A DNA stretch of 64,000 nucleotides from Terriglobia bacterium (GTDB lineage: Bacteria > Acidobacteriota > Terriglobia > Bryobacterales > Bryobacteraceae): positions 1-64,000 of the forward strand of contig JAIQFK010000026.1 of the NCBI GenBank assembly GCA_020073305.1. Direction: 5' to 3'. The number at the start of each line of letters is the position of its first letter. The first letter of the stretch is position 1. Of this stretch, positions 1 through 6,582 are shown piece after piece. The notes under the pieces were generated by a model. That model worked only from the letters and a program-made list of their open reading frames with translations. It searched no databases and was not told the origin of the DNA. A program made the position numbers and the translations under genes.

Positions 1-160
1 CTGCCGCTCCTTCCTTGCGGTAGGCATCGCGCCAGCGGTACAACACGCTGCGTTTGATCTGCAGTTCGTAGTGCAGCGCCGTCACGCTTTCGCCGTTCAG
101 AATCCGCTGCGCCACATTCTGTTTGAACTCTACGCCGAAGACACGGTATTTTCCAGACAA
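1..160 (-). CDS. IS3-family transposase OrfA, partial (runs off left edge)
   Basis: This is the N-terminal part of a small transposase subunit; the rest lies outside the window. The reading frame starts at a TTG at 160 and gives about 53 residues (LSGKYRVFGVEFKQN... then VTALHYELQIKRSVLYRWRDAYRKEGA). The second stretch has the helix-turn-helix and LYRWR pattern of IS3/IS911-type OrfA DNA-binding proteins. An AAGGAG ribosome-binding site sits 6-7 bases upstream of the TTG, which decides the start. OrfA binds the element ends and is usually joined to the DDE catalytic OrfB by frameshifting. The gene reads away from the element terminus at about 228, as expected for a left end. Family assignment is fairly secure; the exact IS group is not visible. 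Confidence 0.75.
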   Translation of the reverse strand, partial: MSGKYRVFGVEFKQNVAQRILNGESVTALHYELQIKRSVLYRWRDAYRKEGAA

Positions 161-228
161 TCCCGACTCCTTTCCATTCAATGAAAAGTGTCCCTAATTT
201 CCGTGTCTCATTTTTGGGGTGCAGTCCA
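1..228 (-). mobile_element. End of an IS3-type insertion sequence
   Basis: Read on the minus strand from 228, the DNA begins TGGACTGCACCCCAAAAATG and continues to the orfA start at 160. A terminal TGGAC, a short C-rich run and an A-rich run are typical of IS3-family terminal inverted repeats. The other end is outside the window, so completeness and the target-site duplication cannot be judged. The outer boundary (226-230) is inferred from the motif. Confidence 0.65.
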
Positions 229-445
229 GGATGTCCCTGTTTTCCTCTCCAGCAAAGTGCAGGTCGCTGATGAGCTTGAGGTCAGTCGCCATACGCTGTG
301 GCGAGCCCTGTCGCTGGAGAAGACGAAAAGATCGGGCAAGCCCTGTAACACGGCGGGGGGCTGGAACCACGACGCTGCCGGTACCATTAACCTCTGCACT
401 GCGCGACTGATCGGGCGGAATCGGCCCATGCGGATATTGAGATGA
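229..445 (+). pseudogene. Possible remnant of a helix-turn-helix protein beside the IS end
   Basis: Immediately outside the IS terminus, one frame reads without a stop from within the IS to a stop at 445. It contains VADELEVSRHTLWRALSLE at about 267-323, which resembles the recognition helix region of a DNA-binding protein. There is no own start codon or ribosome-binding site after the IS boundary. It could be the 3' part of a gene whose 5' part was cut by the insertion. The downstream residues look less protein-like, so chance cannot be excluded. Confidence 0.3.
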
Positions 446-529
446 CCAGGCGCAAAGCATTTCCGGCCATTCTACGACTACGGGACTGTAGCTACAGAAA
501 ACCGATTGAGTAAGTGCAGTGGAAGGCCC
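446..529. other. Intergenic, nothing recognised
   Basis: Together with the weak remnant at 229-445 this makes about 300 bases without a confident gene. No RNA gene, hairpin terminator or promoter was recognised here. Confidence 0.5.
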
Positions 530-1045
530 TTAGGGCTTTGCGGACGGCGGCTGCCAGAGCTCAATCTTATTCCCATCCAGGTCATAGATCCAGGCAAAGC
601 GACCGTAGGATTCATCCATTCGTTTGGCGTCAATCTTTACTCCCTCTTGTTTTAAGCGGTCGAGCAGAGCATCCAGATCGTCCACGATGTAATTGACCAT
701 GAACGGTGCGTGGCTGGGGCCGAAATAGTCGGTGGAGGCGGGAAAAATAGTCCAAACCGTAACGTGTTCCTTTTGCGGGTCATCGTGTTCGCGCCAGGGA
801 AGCATCACGCCTTGGCCTTTGTCAGCGAGTCCAAGATGCTTCGAATACCATTCGCGCATCTGATCACGATTAGCGGATTTGAAGAAGACACCGCCGATTC
901 CAAGGATGCGCCCGCGCTGCTCCATTTTTACAGGGGGCTTCGACTTTTCAGGTTGCGGAGATTGCACTTCCTGTCCTCCTTTTGAGCTGGCCGAGATGAG
1001 CAACAGCGAGCCGAGCGCCATTGTGCTCCAGGGTATTCCTTGCAT
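530..1045 (-). CDS. Secreted VOC-fold (glyoxalase/bleomycin-resistance-like) protein
   Basis: A 171-residue protein with an N-terminal hydrophobic segment (residues about 5-21, probable signal peptide) followed by one vicinal-oxygen-chelate domain. The domain begins GIGGVFFKSANRDQMREWYSKHLGL and ends FAWIYDLDGNKIELWQPP, the usual last strand with a metal-ligand Glu (IELW). Such proteins may be lyases, dioxygenases or binding proteins; the substrate is not evident. The start is placed at the ATG at 1045 rather than the in-frame codon at 1060, because a perfect TATAAT lies at 1052-1057 and would start transcription about at this ATG. A signal peptide on a VOC protein is somewhat unusual. Confidence 0.8.
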   Translation of the reverse strand: MQGIPWSTMALGSLLLISASSKGGQEVQSPQPEKSKPPVKMEQRGRILGIGGVFFKSANRDQMREWYSKHLGLADKGQGVMLPWREHDDPQKEHVTVWTIFPASTDYFGPSHAPFMVNYIVDDLDALLDRLKQEGVKIDAKRMDESYGRFAWIYDLDGNKIELWQPPSAKP

Positions 1046-1080
1046 GTGTGGATTATACAAGTTTCGATTCGAATGGAGAA
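1046..1080 (-). promoter_or_regulatory. Sigma70-type promoter, predicted leaderless start of the VOC gene
   Basis: On the minus strand the -10 hexamer TATAAT is perfect (1052-1057) and a weak -35 TTCTCC lies 17 bases upstream (1075-1080). Six bases separate the -10 from the ATG at 1045, so transcription would begin at or next to the A of the start codon. No Shine-Dalgarno is possible for that start. The spacer includes the near-palindrome TTCGAATCGAA. Confidence 0.5.
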
Positions 1081-1311
1081 AATTGCGTGTTCATCGGCAC
1101 GAGGCGCGGATGACTCCTGCAAAACGCCGTAGGCATCCGCAAAATAGTGCCATCCTCGTCGCCCTACTAGCCGTTGCGTCAAGGACCGCTTGCGGGGGCA
1201 GCGACGCCGCGCGAACGCGAACGTCAAATAGCGCCGAAGAAAGCCCGTCATTCTTCTCTGAAGATCACAGTTTCCAGCACGGAAATGCCCCTACGAGCAG
1301 GGGAACTGGGC
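1081..1311. other. Intergenic, no gene recognised
   Basis: Part of a stretch of about 350 bases between the VOC gene start and the end of the GH16 gene. Open frames here lack ribosome-binding sites and recognisable domains. The right part of the interval holds a dispersed repeat, listed separately. Confidence 0.5.
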
Positions 1312-1402
1312 GACAGGAAGCACCGTCCACGCGCCGACGTAGAGGGCTGGGAGATTCGCAAGATCAGGCGGCTTGGGACGGTGAAGCCAGTCCAGTTTTT
1401 CA
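1312..1402 (+). repeat. Dispersed repeat family 1, copy A
   Basis: This copy aligns with the reverse complement of 13492-13590 over about 90 bases. Shared blocks are GACAGG-AGC-CCGTCCAC-CGCCG near the left end and CGGCTTGGGAC-G-GAAGCCAGTCC then TTTTTCA near the right end; the middle has diverged. The last three bases (1400-1402, minus strand TGA) form the stop codon of the GH16 gene. It looks like a short non-coding mobile repeat. Confidence 0.75.
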
Positions 1403-2221
1403 CACGGTGGGACCCTGTTTGGTTTTAAACCTTTGCCGGTGCTGGTAGACGCGCACGTAATCCACCAGCATCTTCTGCGGAAAGGAACTGGTGGCGTCCG
1501 GATTGCCAGGCCACGAACCGCCCACGGCGACGTTGAGCAACAGAAAAAACGGATGGTTGAACACCCAGACCGCGCCTTTCGGAAGCGATGACGGCGTCAC
1601 CGTGTGATAGAGATGGCCATCGACGAAAAACTGGATATTGCTCTCGGCCCACTCCACGGCGAAAACATGAAACTCATCGGCGACCCGCGCGTTACCGGGC
1701 GGAGTGTAGCTCTGGCCGATGCCCTTGTCGCCCGAATAGCCGGGCCCGTGCACGGTGGCATGCACCATGCCAGGCTCCCGTCCGATGTTCTCCATGATGT
1801 CGATTTCGCCGCCCTGCGGCCAGCCGCCGTCCGCGCCCAACATCCAGAACGCCGGCCAGATTCCCTGGCCCGCCGGCAGCTTGATGCGCGCTTCGATCTT
1901 GCCGTACTCCACCGTGAACTTAGTCTGCGTCTTGAGGCGCGCTGAGGTGTACTGGCCCGGTGAAGCCTCGCGGGATTCGATGACCAGATTGCCGGAGCCA
2001 TCCAGGTAGGAATTGTCGCGCGAGTCGGTGTAATTCTCGAGTTCCTGATTGCCCCATCCGCTGGCGCCCAGATCGTAAACCCACTTGGCGGCGTCGGGCG
2101 CCGTGCCTGCGGGCCCGTCAAACTCGTCACTCCAGATCAGCGTCCAGTAAGGAGGCGCGGCCAAGGCGGGTGCGGCGAGCCAGAGACTCAACCATAACGA
2201 AGCCGCGTGCGCCCGCTTCAT
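1400..2221 (-). CDS. Secreted family 16 glycoside hydrolase (beta-glucanase/laminarinase-like)
   Basis: A 273-residue enzyme expected to cut beta-1,3 or mixed beta-glucans outside the cytoplasm. Residues 1-22 form a signal peptide ending ALAA. The GH16 signature GEIDIMENIG gives nucleophile Glu139, Asp141 and acid/base Glu144. Family landmarks WSDEFDG at 30-36, IWPAFWMLG at 121-129 and the final MLVDYVRVYQ strand are present, so the catalytic domain is complete. The ATG at 2221 overlaps the stop of the upstream small gene by four bases, which supports this start over longer readings. The last dozen residues after VYQH (RQRFKTKQGPTV) run up to repeat copy A, which supplies the stop. Substrate specificity cannot be read from sequence alone. 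Confidence 0.93.
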   Translation of the reverse strand: MKRAHAASLWLSLWLAAPALAAPPYWTLIWSDEFDGPAGTAPDAAKWVYDLGASGWGNQELENYTDSRDNSYLDGSGNLVIESREASPGQYTSARLKTQTKFTVEYGKIEARIKLPAGQGIWPAFWMLGADGGWPQGGEIDIMENIGREPGMVHATVHGPGYSGDKGIGQSYTPPGNARVADEFHVFAVEWAESNIQFFVDGHLYHTVTPSSLPKGAVWVFNHPFFLLLNVAVGGSWPGNPDATSSFPQKMLVDYVRVYQHRQRFKTKQGPTV

Positions 2222-2406
2222 TCCAGGTAACCCAGCATTTTGAGCTTCTTGATAACGTCCTGTTTCGAATCGGACTCTTCGAAGTGCGCGAGTTCTTTTT
2301 CGAGGACTTGCTCGATGAATTCGTCGAGGGAGCAACCGGCGTGCTCGGCGATGCGCAGCGCCCGGCGGCACAGATCCGGGTTCAGCTTGACGGTGGTTTT
2401 GGACAT
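2218..2406 (-). CDS. Small ribbon-helix-helix-like protein
   Basis: A 62-residue protein, MSKTTVKLNPDLCRRALRIAEHAGCSLDEFIEQVLEKELAHFEESD and a short tail. A short beta-type stretch (TTVKLN) followed by two helices, the second beginning CSLDEFIEQVLEKEL, is the arrangement of ribbon-helix-helix DNA-binding proteins and antitoxins. No toxin gene adjoins it. It lies 64 bases downstream of the sulfatase-like gene and overlaps the GH16 start (ATGA), so all three may be co-transcribed. It might regulate the operon or some other target. The ATG at 2406 was chosen because upstream codons lack protein character. Confidence 0.65.
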   Translation of the reverse strand: MSKTTVKLNPDLCRRALRIAEHAGCSLDEFIEQVLEKELAHFEESDSKQDVIKKLKMLGYLE

Positions 2407-2470
2407 CACATGGCCTTCGGCGAGCGACCGCTCCCTCGCGGTCGCGGCTCGGTAAGTGGCGGTTCGGTCA

Positions 2471-3337
2471 TCATCGGAGCTTGCCTTCGACGAATGGAAC
2501 CTCGAGAACCTTTTCGTGGTAGATAGGCCCGTGTCCGAAATAGCCCTGCTCGCCGAACAGCTCGCCATGGTCGGCTGTCACGGTAATGTACGTATTCTTT
2601 GGAACGAGATCGAACAGCTCCTGGACCACGCCGTCCAGGTATTTGACGGCTTCGATCTGGCGGTCGCGCAGTTTGGCGAGTTTGCGATTGTCGAACATCT
2701 TTTCCCGGCCGCGCCGCAGCTTGCCGCCTACGATGGCTTCATCCAGGTGCTTGAATACGCCGTGCACGCCGCTGACGCGCGGCCACTCATCCTCGGGCTC
2801 GTCCGGCAGGGCATAAGGATAGTGGGTTTCGCCCACGTTCAGAAGATGGAATGAAGGCTGGTCCTCGGGGAAGCGCATCTGGCGAACCATGGCGCGCATA
2901 TCGTTGTGTTTCTCCATCAGACGATAGGAGTCGAAACCGCTGTTCAGCACCGTGGTCGGATTCAATACTGGCAACGAAACCATGGCGTTCGTACGGTAAC
3001 CCAGTTTCTGCAAAAGTACTGGAAGATACAGGCGGGGCACGAACGATTTGAACTCGATGCCGCCCTCGCCCAGGCGCTCGTTGAACTTGAAGAAGTCTTT
3101 TTTATAGTATTCGGATGCGTAAACGTGCCGCGGGCTGGTGTGCGGCATCAATCCCATCAGCAGGTTGTAATGGGAGGGCGCCGTCCAGGAGGCGTACGAC
3201 CATCGCGGCTCGACCTTGCCCAGCTTCCGGATGGTGCGCGGACGAGCCGTCATGAAGGAATCGTACCGGCAGCTATCGAAGACGATGAGAATGTAGTGAT
3301 TGCGGGTGCCTGTCTTCGCTTGATCCTTGACTGTCAT
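2471..3337 (-). CDS. Sulfatase/alkaline-phosphatase-superfamily hydrolase
   Basis: A 288-residue soluble protein with the metal-hydrolase pattern of the sulfatase superfamily. Asp21 in LIVFDSCRYDSF is the first metal ligand. SWTAPSHYNLLMG (about 50-62) holds the site of the catalytic residue: there is no Cys or Ser in the C/S-x-P-x-R sulfatase form, so Thr52 or Ser55 is the likely nucleophile. Asp256-His257 (TADHGE) and His269 (GHG) complete the metal site. Without the sulfatase formylglycine motif it may be a phosphohydrolase or phosphotransferase rather than a sulfatase. No signal peptide is seen. First gene of the leftward group with the RHH-like and GH16 genes. Confidence 0.8.
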   Translation of the reverse strand: MTVKDQAKTGTRNHYILIVFDSCRYDSFMTARPRTIRKLGKVEPRWSYASWTAPSHYNLLMGLMPHTSPRHVYASEYYKKDFFKFNERLGEGGIEFKSFVPRLYLPVLLQKLGYRTNAMVSLPVLNPTTVLNSGFDSYRLMEKHNDMRAMVRQMRFPEDQPSFHLLNVGETHYPYALPDEPEDEWPRVSGVHGVFKHLDEAIVGGKLRRGREKMFDNRKLAKLRDRQIEAVKYLDGVVQELFDLVPKNTYITVTADHGELFGEQGYFGHGPIYHEKVLEVPFVEGKLR

Positions 3338-3424
3338 CCCAGCCAGTTTAACGTAATGTGACTGTGATCGTTGAAGCGCATCACGAACGGGATGCTACAT
3401 TGGTTTTGTTGACGGAGGATGTCA

Positions 3425-3844
3425 TTGATCGGCGCCGTGTTCGACCTTCTGTTCTCGTGCAAACACCGGAGGACTACCTTTCCGTTTACCCCGGTCAGGC
3501 GAAAGACGAGCGGAGGCCAGGATGAGCCGCCCAGCGGAACTTACGTGGTCTGCCTGGAATGCGGCAAGCAGTTCGCTTACGACTGGGAGCGCATGGAGCT
3601 TGGAAAGGCCGTGGACATCTCCGAGGGCACGCCCCTCAGGGAAATCGACACCACGCCGATCCCCTTCCGGACGAAATCGAGCCTCAAATATCTGGCATGG
3701 GGCTCGGTAGTGTCCGCAGTCCTGGTGCTCGGCAAAGTGGCGCAGTCGCGGCGCCGATCCCGAAAATCGAACGCTTCCGGACAGGACGATGGCCAAGAAG
3801 GCGACATCGAAGACCCGCAAAACCCGCGTACCCCGCAAGCGTAA
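3425..3844 (+). CDS. Small zinc-ribbon-like protein with one membrane segment
   Basis: About 139 residues of unknown function. CKHRR near the N-terminus and CLECGKQFAYDWE around residue 45 together look like a split zinc ribbon. A short hydrophobic stretch (YLAWGSVVSAVLVLGKVA) may anchor it, and the tail is basic then acidic. GGAGG at 3414-3418 directly abuts an ATG at 3419 with no spacing, so that ATG is unlikely to be used. The in-frame TTG at 3425 sits at the normal six-base distance and is preferred. The 3' end overlaps the next gene by 56 bases in another frame, suggesting translational coupling. Confidence 0.65.
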   Translation: MIGAVFDLLFSCKHRRTTFPFTPVRRKTSGGQDEPPSGTYVVCLECGKQFAYDWERMELGKAVDISEGTPLREIDTTPIPFRTKSSLKYLAWGSVVSAVLVLGKVAQSRRRSRKSNASGQDDGQEGDIEDPQNPRTPQA

Positions 3845-4760
3845 ACCGCAGACCGCGGGCCTTGAGCCGCGCGATTGCAGGGTGGAAATCGGCGCGGAGC
3901 TCGCGCCCGTAGCCGGCCGCGTGCAACAGGAAGGCGGCGTCGTGCTGGCGGCCTATCGCGATCCGCTGGGCGGGCATCCGCTGGTGCTCGCCGTGCTACC
4001 GATCGATCGCATTCAGCCAACGCCTTTTCAGCGCGACCTTTCCGAAGCGCACCACAAGCGGCTGGCGGGAGTCATTGAGAAGACGGGACGGTTTCTCGAC
4101 CCGGTCATCGCCGTTCCGGCGCCCGCGGACGGCTTCTGGACGCCCAACGGCTTGCACCGGCTCGAAGCCATGCGGCGGCTGGGCGCGCGTTCCATCACGG
4201 CGCTGATTCTGCCGGAGCGGGAGGTGGCGCGGCAGATTTTGGCGCTGAATACGGAAAAGGCGCACAACCTCAAGGAGCGGTCCCTGGAAGTGATTCGCAT
4301 CTCGCGAGGCCTGGTGGAGGAGTCGCCCAACCAGCCGGAATCGAGCTTCGCGTTCTATCTCGAAGACCCATCACTGGTGACGCTGGGCATCGCCTACGAG
4401 CAGAAACCGAAGTTCGGTGGCGGAGCGTACCACCCGGTGCTGCGCCGTGTGGAGGCGTTTTCCGATGATTCCATTCGCAGCGCGATGAAAGTGCACGAAC
4501 GGCGCGCGGCGCTTCTTCTCGAACTGGAAGAAAAAGTTGCCGAAGCCGTGGCGAAGCTGAAAGAGCGGGGTTTGCAGAGTCCCTATCTTCGCGCGTTCGT
4601 GGTGGCCCGCATCAATCCATTGCGATGGATTCAGGGCGAGCCGCCGCCCGCGGAAAAGGTGCTCGAGACTATGCGGGACCGCGCGGCCCGCTTCAATGCG
4701 GATAAAATCAAGCAACAGGATCTGGCCGGCGGCTTCGCGCCGGTGGCGGATGAAGAGTAA
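3789..4760 (+). CDS. ParB/Srx-fold nuclease-domain protein (ParB-like)
   Basis: A 323-residue protein. A basic start (KKATSKTRKTRVPRKRK) could bind nucleic acid. Residues about 70-140 form a ParB N-terminal-type domain: PIDRIQPTPFQRDLSEAHHKRLAGVIEKTGRFLDPVIAV, then NGLHRLEAMRRLGARSITALIL, which replaces the usual GERRWRA box. The rest is helical and not recognised. A canonical chromosomal ParB would have a ParA neighbour and parS sites; neither is seen, so a role in partitioning is not claimed. The family also includes nucleases and CTP-dependent switches. It overlaps the upstream gene by 56 bases and is followed 16 bases later by a VOC gene. Confidence 0.75.
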   Translation: MAKKATSKTRKTRVPRKRKPQTAGLEPRDCRVEIGAELAPVAGRVQQEGGVVLAAYRDPLGGHPLVLAVLPIDRIQPTPFQRDLSEAHHKRLAGVIEKTGRFLDPVIAVPAPADGFWTPNGLHRLEAMRRLGARSITALILPEREVARQILALNTEKAHNLKERSLEVIRISRGLVEESPNQPESSFAFYLEDPSLVTLGIAYEQKPKFGGGAYHPVLRRVEAFSDDSIRSAMKVHERRAALLLELEEKVAEAVAKLKERGLQSPYLRAFVVARINPLRWIQGEPPPAEKVLETMRDRAARFNADKIKQQDLAGGFAPVADEE

Positions 4761-4776
4761 ACAGGAGGAATCTCAG

Positions 4777-5571
4777 ATGAGTGTCGTCGAGAAGCATGCA
4801 CCAGGATCATTCTGCTGGGTAGAGTTGGGAACGACCGACGCCAAGGCCGCCAAGGCATTTTATGGCGCGCTGTTTGGCTGGCAACCAAATGACATGCCGA
4901 TGGGTCCGGACCAGTTCTACACCATGCTCAAACTGAACGGCAAGGATACGGGCGCGATGTATGAACTGGACAAGAACATGCGCGCCATGGGAATCCCGCC
5001 GCACTGGATGTTGTACGTCGCCGTGGCGAGCGCGGACGAAGCCGCGGCCAAAGCCAAGACGCTGGGCGCGACAGTGATGAAAGAGCCGTTCGACGTTTTC
5101 GACGCCGGGCGCATGGCTGTAATTCGGGACCCCGCAGGTGCAATGTTCTGTATCTGGCAGCCCAACAAGAACACCGGCATTCAGGTAGCAGGCGAAGTGA
5201 ATGCGCTTTGCTGGTCGGAACTCTGTACCGGCGACACAAGCAAGGCCATCGAGTTCTACACCAAACTCTTCGGGTGGACGACGAAAACCAGTACGGACGC
5301 TCCGCAGGAGTACATCGAAATCTCCAACCACGGCCAGCCTATGGGCGGCATCATGCAGATCCAGAAGGAGTGGGGAAACGTTCCGCCGACCTGGCTGCCG
5401 TATTTCATGGTGGCCAACTGCGATGCCAGCGTGGCCAAAATCAACCAATTGGGCGGTTCTACGAAGATGCCGCCGATGGACATTCCGAAAGTCGGCCGCT
5501 TCGCCGTGGTCGCCGATCCGCAGGGCGCGGTGTTTCAGATTATTCAGATGGCCCAGATGGCCGCGCACTGA
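4777..5571 (+). CDS. Two-domain VOC protein (glyoxalase-like)
   Basis: A 264-residue cytoplasmic protein made of two tandem vicinal-oxygen-chelate modules. Module 1 (about 8-125) runs from GSFCWVELGTTDAKAAKAFYGALFGW to DPAGAMFCIWQP. Module 2 (about 137-258) runs from ALCWSELCTGDTSKAIEFYTKLFGW to DPQGAVFQIIQ. This layout matches a common family annotated as glyoxalase or hydroxylase-like, for which substrates are mostly unknown. The expected metal-ligand Glu of the last strand is replaced (FCIW, FQII), so classical lyase chemistry is doubtful. AGGAGG eight bases before the ATG at 4777 fixes the start. It follows the ParB-like gene closely and may be co-transcribed. Confidence 0.85.
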   Translation: MSVVEKHAPGSFCWVELGTTDAKAAKAFYGALFGWQPNDMPMGPDQFYTMLKLNGKDTGAMYELDKNMRAMGIPPHWMLYVAVASADEAAAKAKTLGATVMKEPFDVFDAGRMAVIRDPAGAMFCIWQPNKNTGIQVAGEVNALCWSELCTGDTSKAIEFYTKLFGWTTKTSTDAPQEYIEISNHGQPMGGIMQIQKEWGNVPPTWLPYFMVANCDASVAKINQLGGSTKMPPMDIPKVGRFAVVADPQGAVFQIIQMAQMAAH

Positions 5572-5614
5572 GGCATTGACAGCCAGCCGCTGAATCGTAT
5601 ATTCCTAAGGCTCC

Positions 5615-6553
5615 ATGAGCCTTCTTGCTGAACCTCTATCGCGACGCCGGTTCTTTCGGACATCCGCCGCGGCGGCCGGCGCCACCGTCTTGTTCGGCGC
5701 CGAGCCGCATCTCGAATTTCCCTCGAATCCGCGTGACCGTCTGGCGCTGACCTCGTGGCCCTTCCGCCGCATCATGGACACTCCCGGCAACTCCGATCGC
5801 GACCGCACGAAACCCGGGATCGACGCCAAGGATTTCGCCGCCATGGCGGTTGAAAAATTCGGCATTCACAACATCAATCCCCTGACTGGACATTTCCGCT
5901 CCACCGATCCCGCCTATCTCGAAGAGTTGCGCAACGCGGTGGCGAAGGCGGGCTCGCACATTGTGGATCTCGGCCACGGCGGTCGCAGCTTTTATCACCC
6001 CGACCACGCGAAACGGCAGGACGCCATCGAATTTGGCAGGAAGGGCGTGGATATTGCATTAGCGATTGGTTGCCCGAGCGTCCGCCAGCACATTAACGGT
6101 GCACCCGGCATGAAGGCCGACGTCGCTCTCGCTGCCGAAAGCCTGGGCGAACTGGCCGCGTACGGGGAGAAGAAGAACATCGTCATCAACCTGGAGAACG
6201 ATGCGCCGGTCAGTGAGAGTCCTTTCTTCCTCGTGGCGGTGATAGAAAAGGTCCGCAGCCCCTACCTGCGCGCCCTGCCGGATTTCGCCAATTCCATGAA
6301 CCTGGGCCGCGGCGCCGAGGAGAACTACAAAGGCGTCACCGCCATGTTCCGGCACGTGTTCAATATGGCGCATGTCAAGAGCGCGTACGTGGATGATAAG
6401 GGCAAGGAGCAAACCGTGGATCTCGAGCGATTGTTCGGCATCGCCAAACAGGCCGGGTATCGCGGCTATTTTTCCATGGAGGCCGAGATGCCCGGCGACC
6501 CGTTTGTGAACACCGCCAAGATGGTCGATGAGACCCTGCAGTACCTGTCGTGA
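5615..6553 (+). CDS. Tat-exported sugar phosphate isomerase/epimerase-like TIM-barrel protein
   Basis: A 312-residue protein of the xylose-isomerase-like TIM-barrel superfamily. The N-terminus SRRRFFRTSAAAAGATVLFG is a twin-arginine signal (RRxFF) with a hydrophobic core, so export in folded form is expected. Barrel landmarks include INLENDAP (about 190-197), the HVKSAY strand (about 255-260) and GYFSMEAEMPGD near the end, where the Glu residues would bind metal. It leads a three-gene rightward run with a Gfo/Idh/MocA oxidoreductase and a PmoA-like protein. Comparable sets in Acidobacteriota and Planctomycetota are linked to sugar or polyol catabolism. The actual substrate is unknown. Confidence 0.82.
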   Translation: MSLLAEPLSRRRFFRTSAAAAGATVLFGAEPHLEFPSNPRDRLALTSWPFRRIMDTPGNSDRDRTKPGIDAKDFAAMAVEKFGIHNINPLTGHFRSTDPAYLEELRNAVAKAGSHIVDLGHGGRSFYHPDHAKRQDAIEFGRKGVDIALAIGCPSVRQHINGAPGMKADVALAAESLGELAAYGEKKNIVINLENDAPVSESPFFLVAVIEKVRSPYLRALPDFANSMNLGRGAEENYKGVTAMFRHVFNMAHVKSAYVDDKGKEQTVDLERLFGIAKQAGYRGYFSMEAEMPGDPFVNTAKMVDETLQYLS

Positions 6554-6582
6554 TAGCCTGAAACTTCCCAGGGAGGTGACTC

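Noticed and set aside
879-1448. 189-codon plus-strand frame spanning the VOC promoter, repeat copy A and the GH16 end
   Set aside because: It has Arg/Ser-rich low-information protein, crosses a repeat and lies opposite two real genes.
3419-3421. ATG start of the zinc-ribbon-like gene
   Set aside because: GGAGG abuts it with zero spacing; the TTG at 3425 has normal spacing. Not excluded experimentally.
3789-4760. Chromosomal parB and a nearby replication origin
   Set aside because: No parA, parS-like palindromes, dnaA or gidA neighbours; the GERR-type box is divergent.
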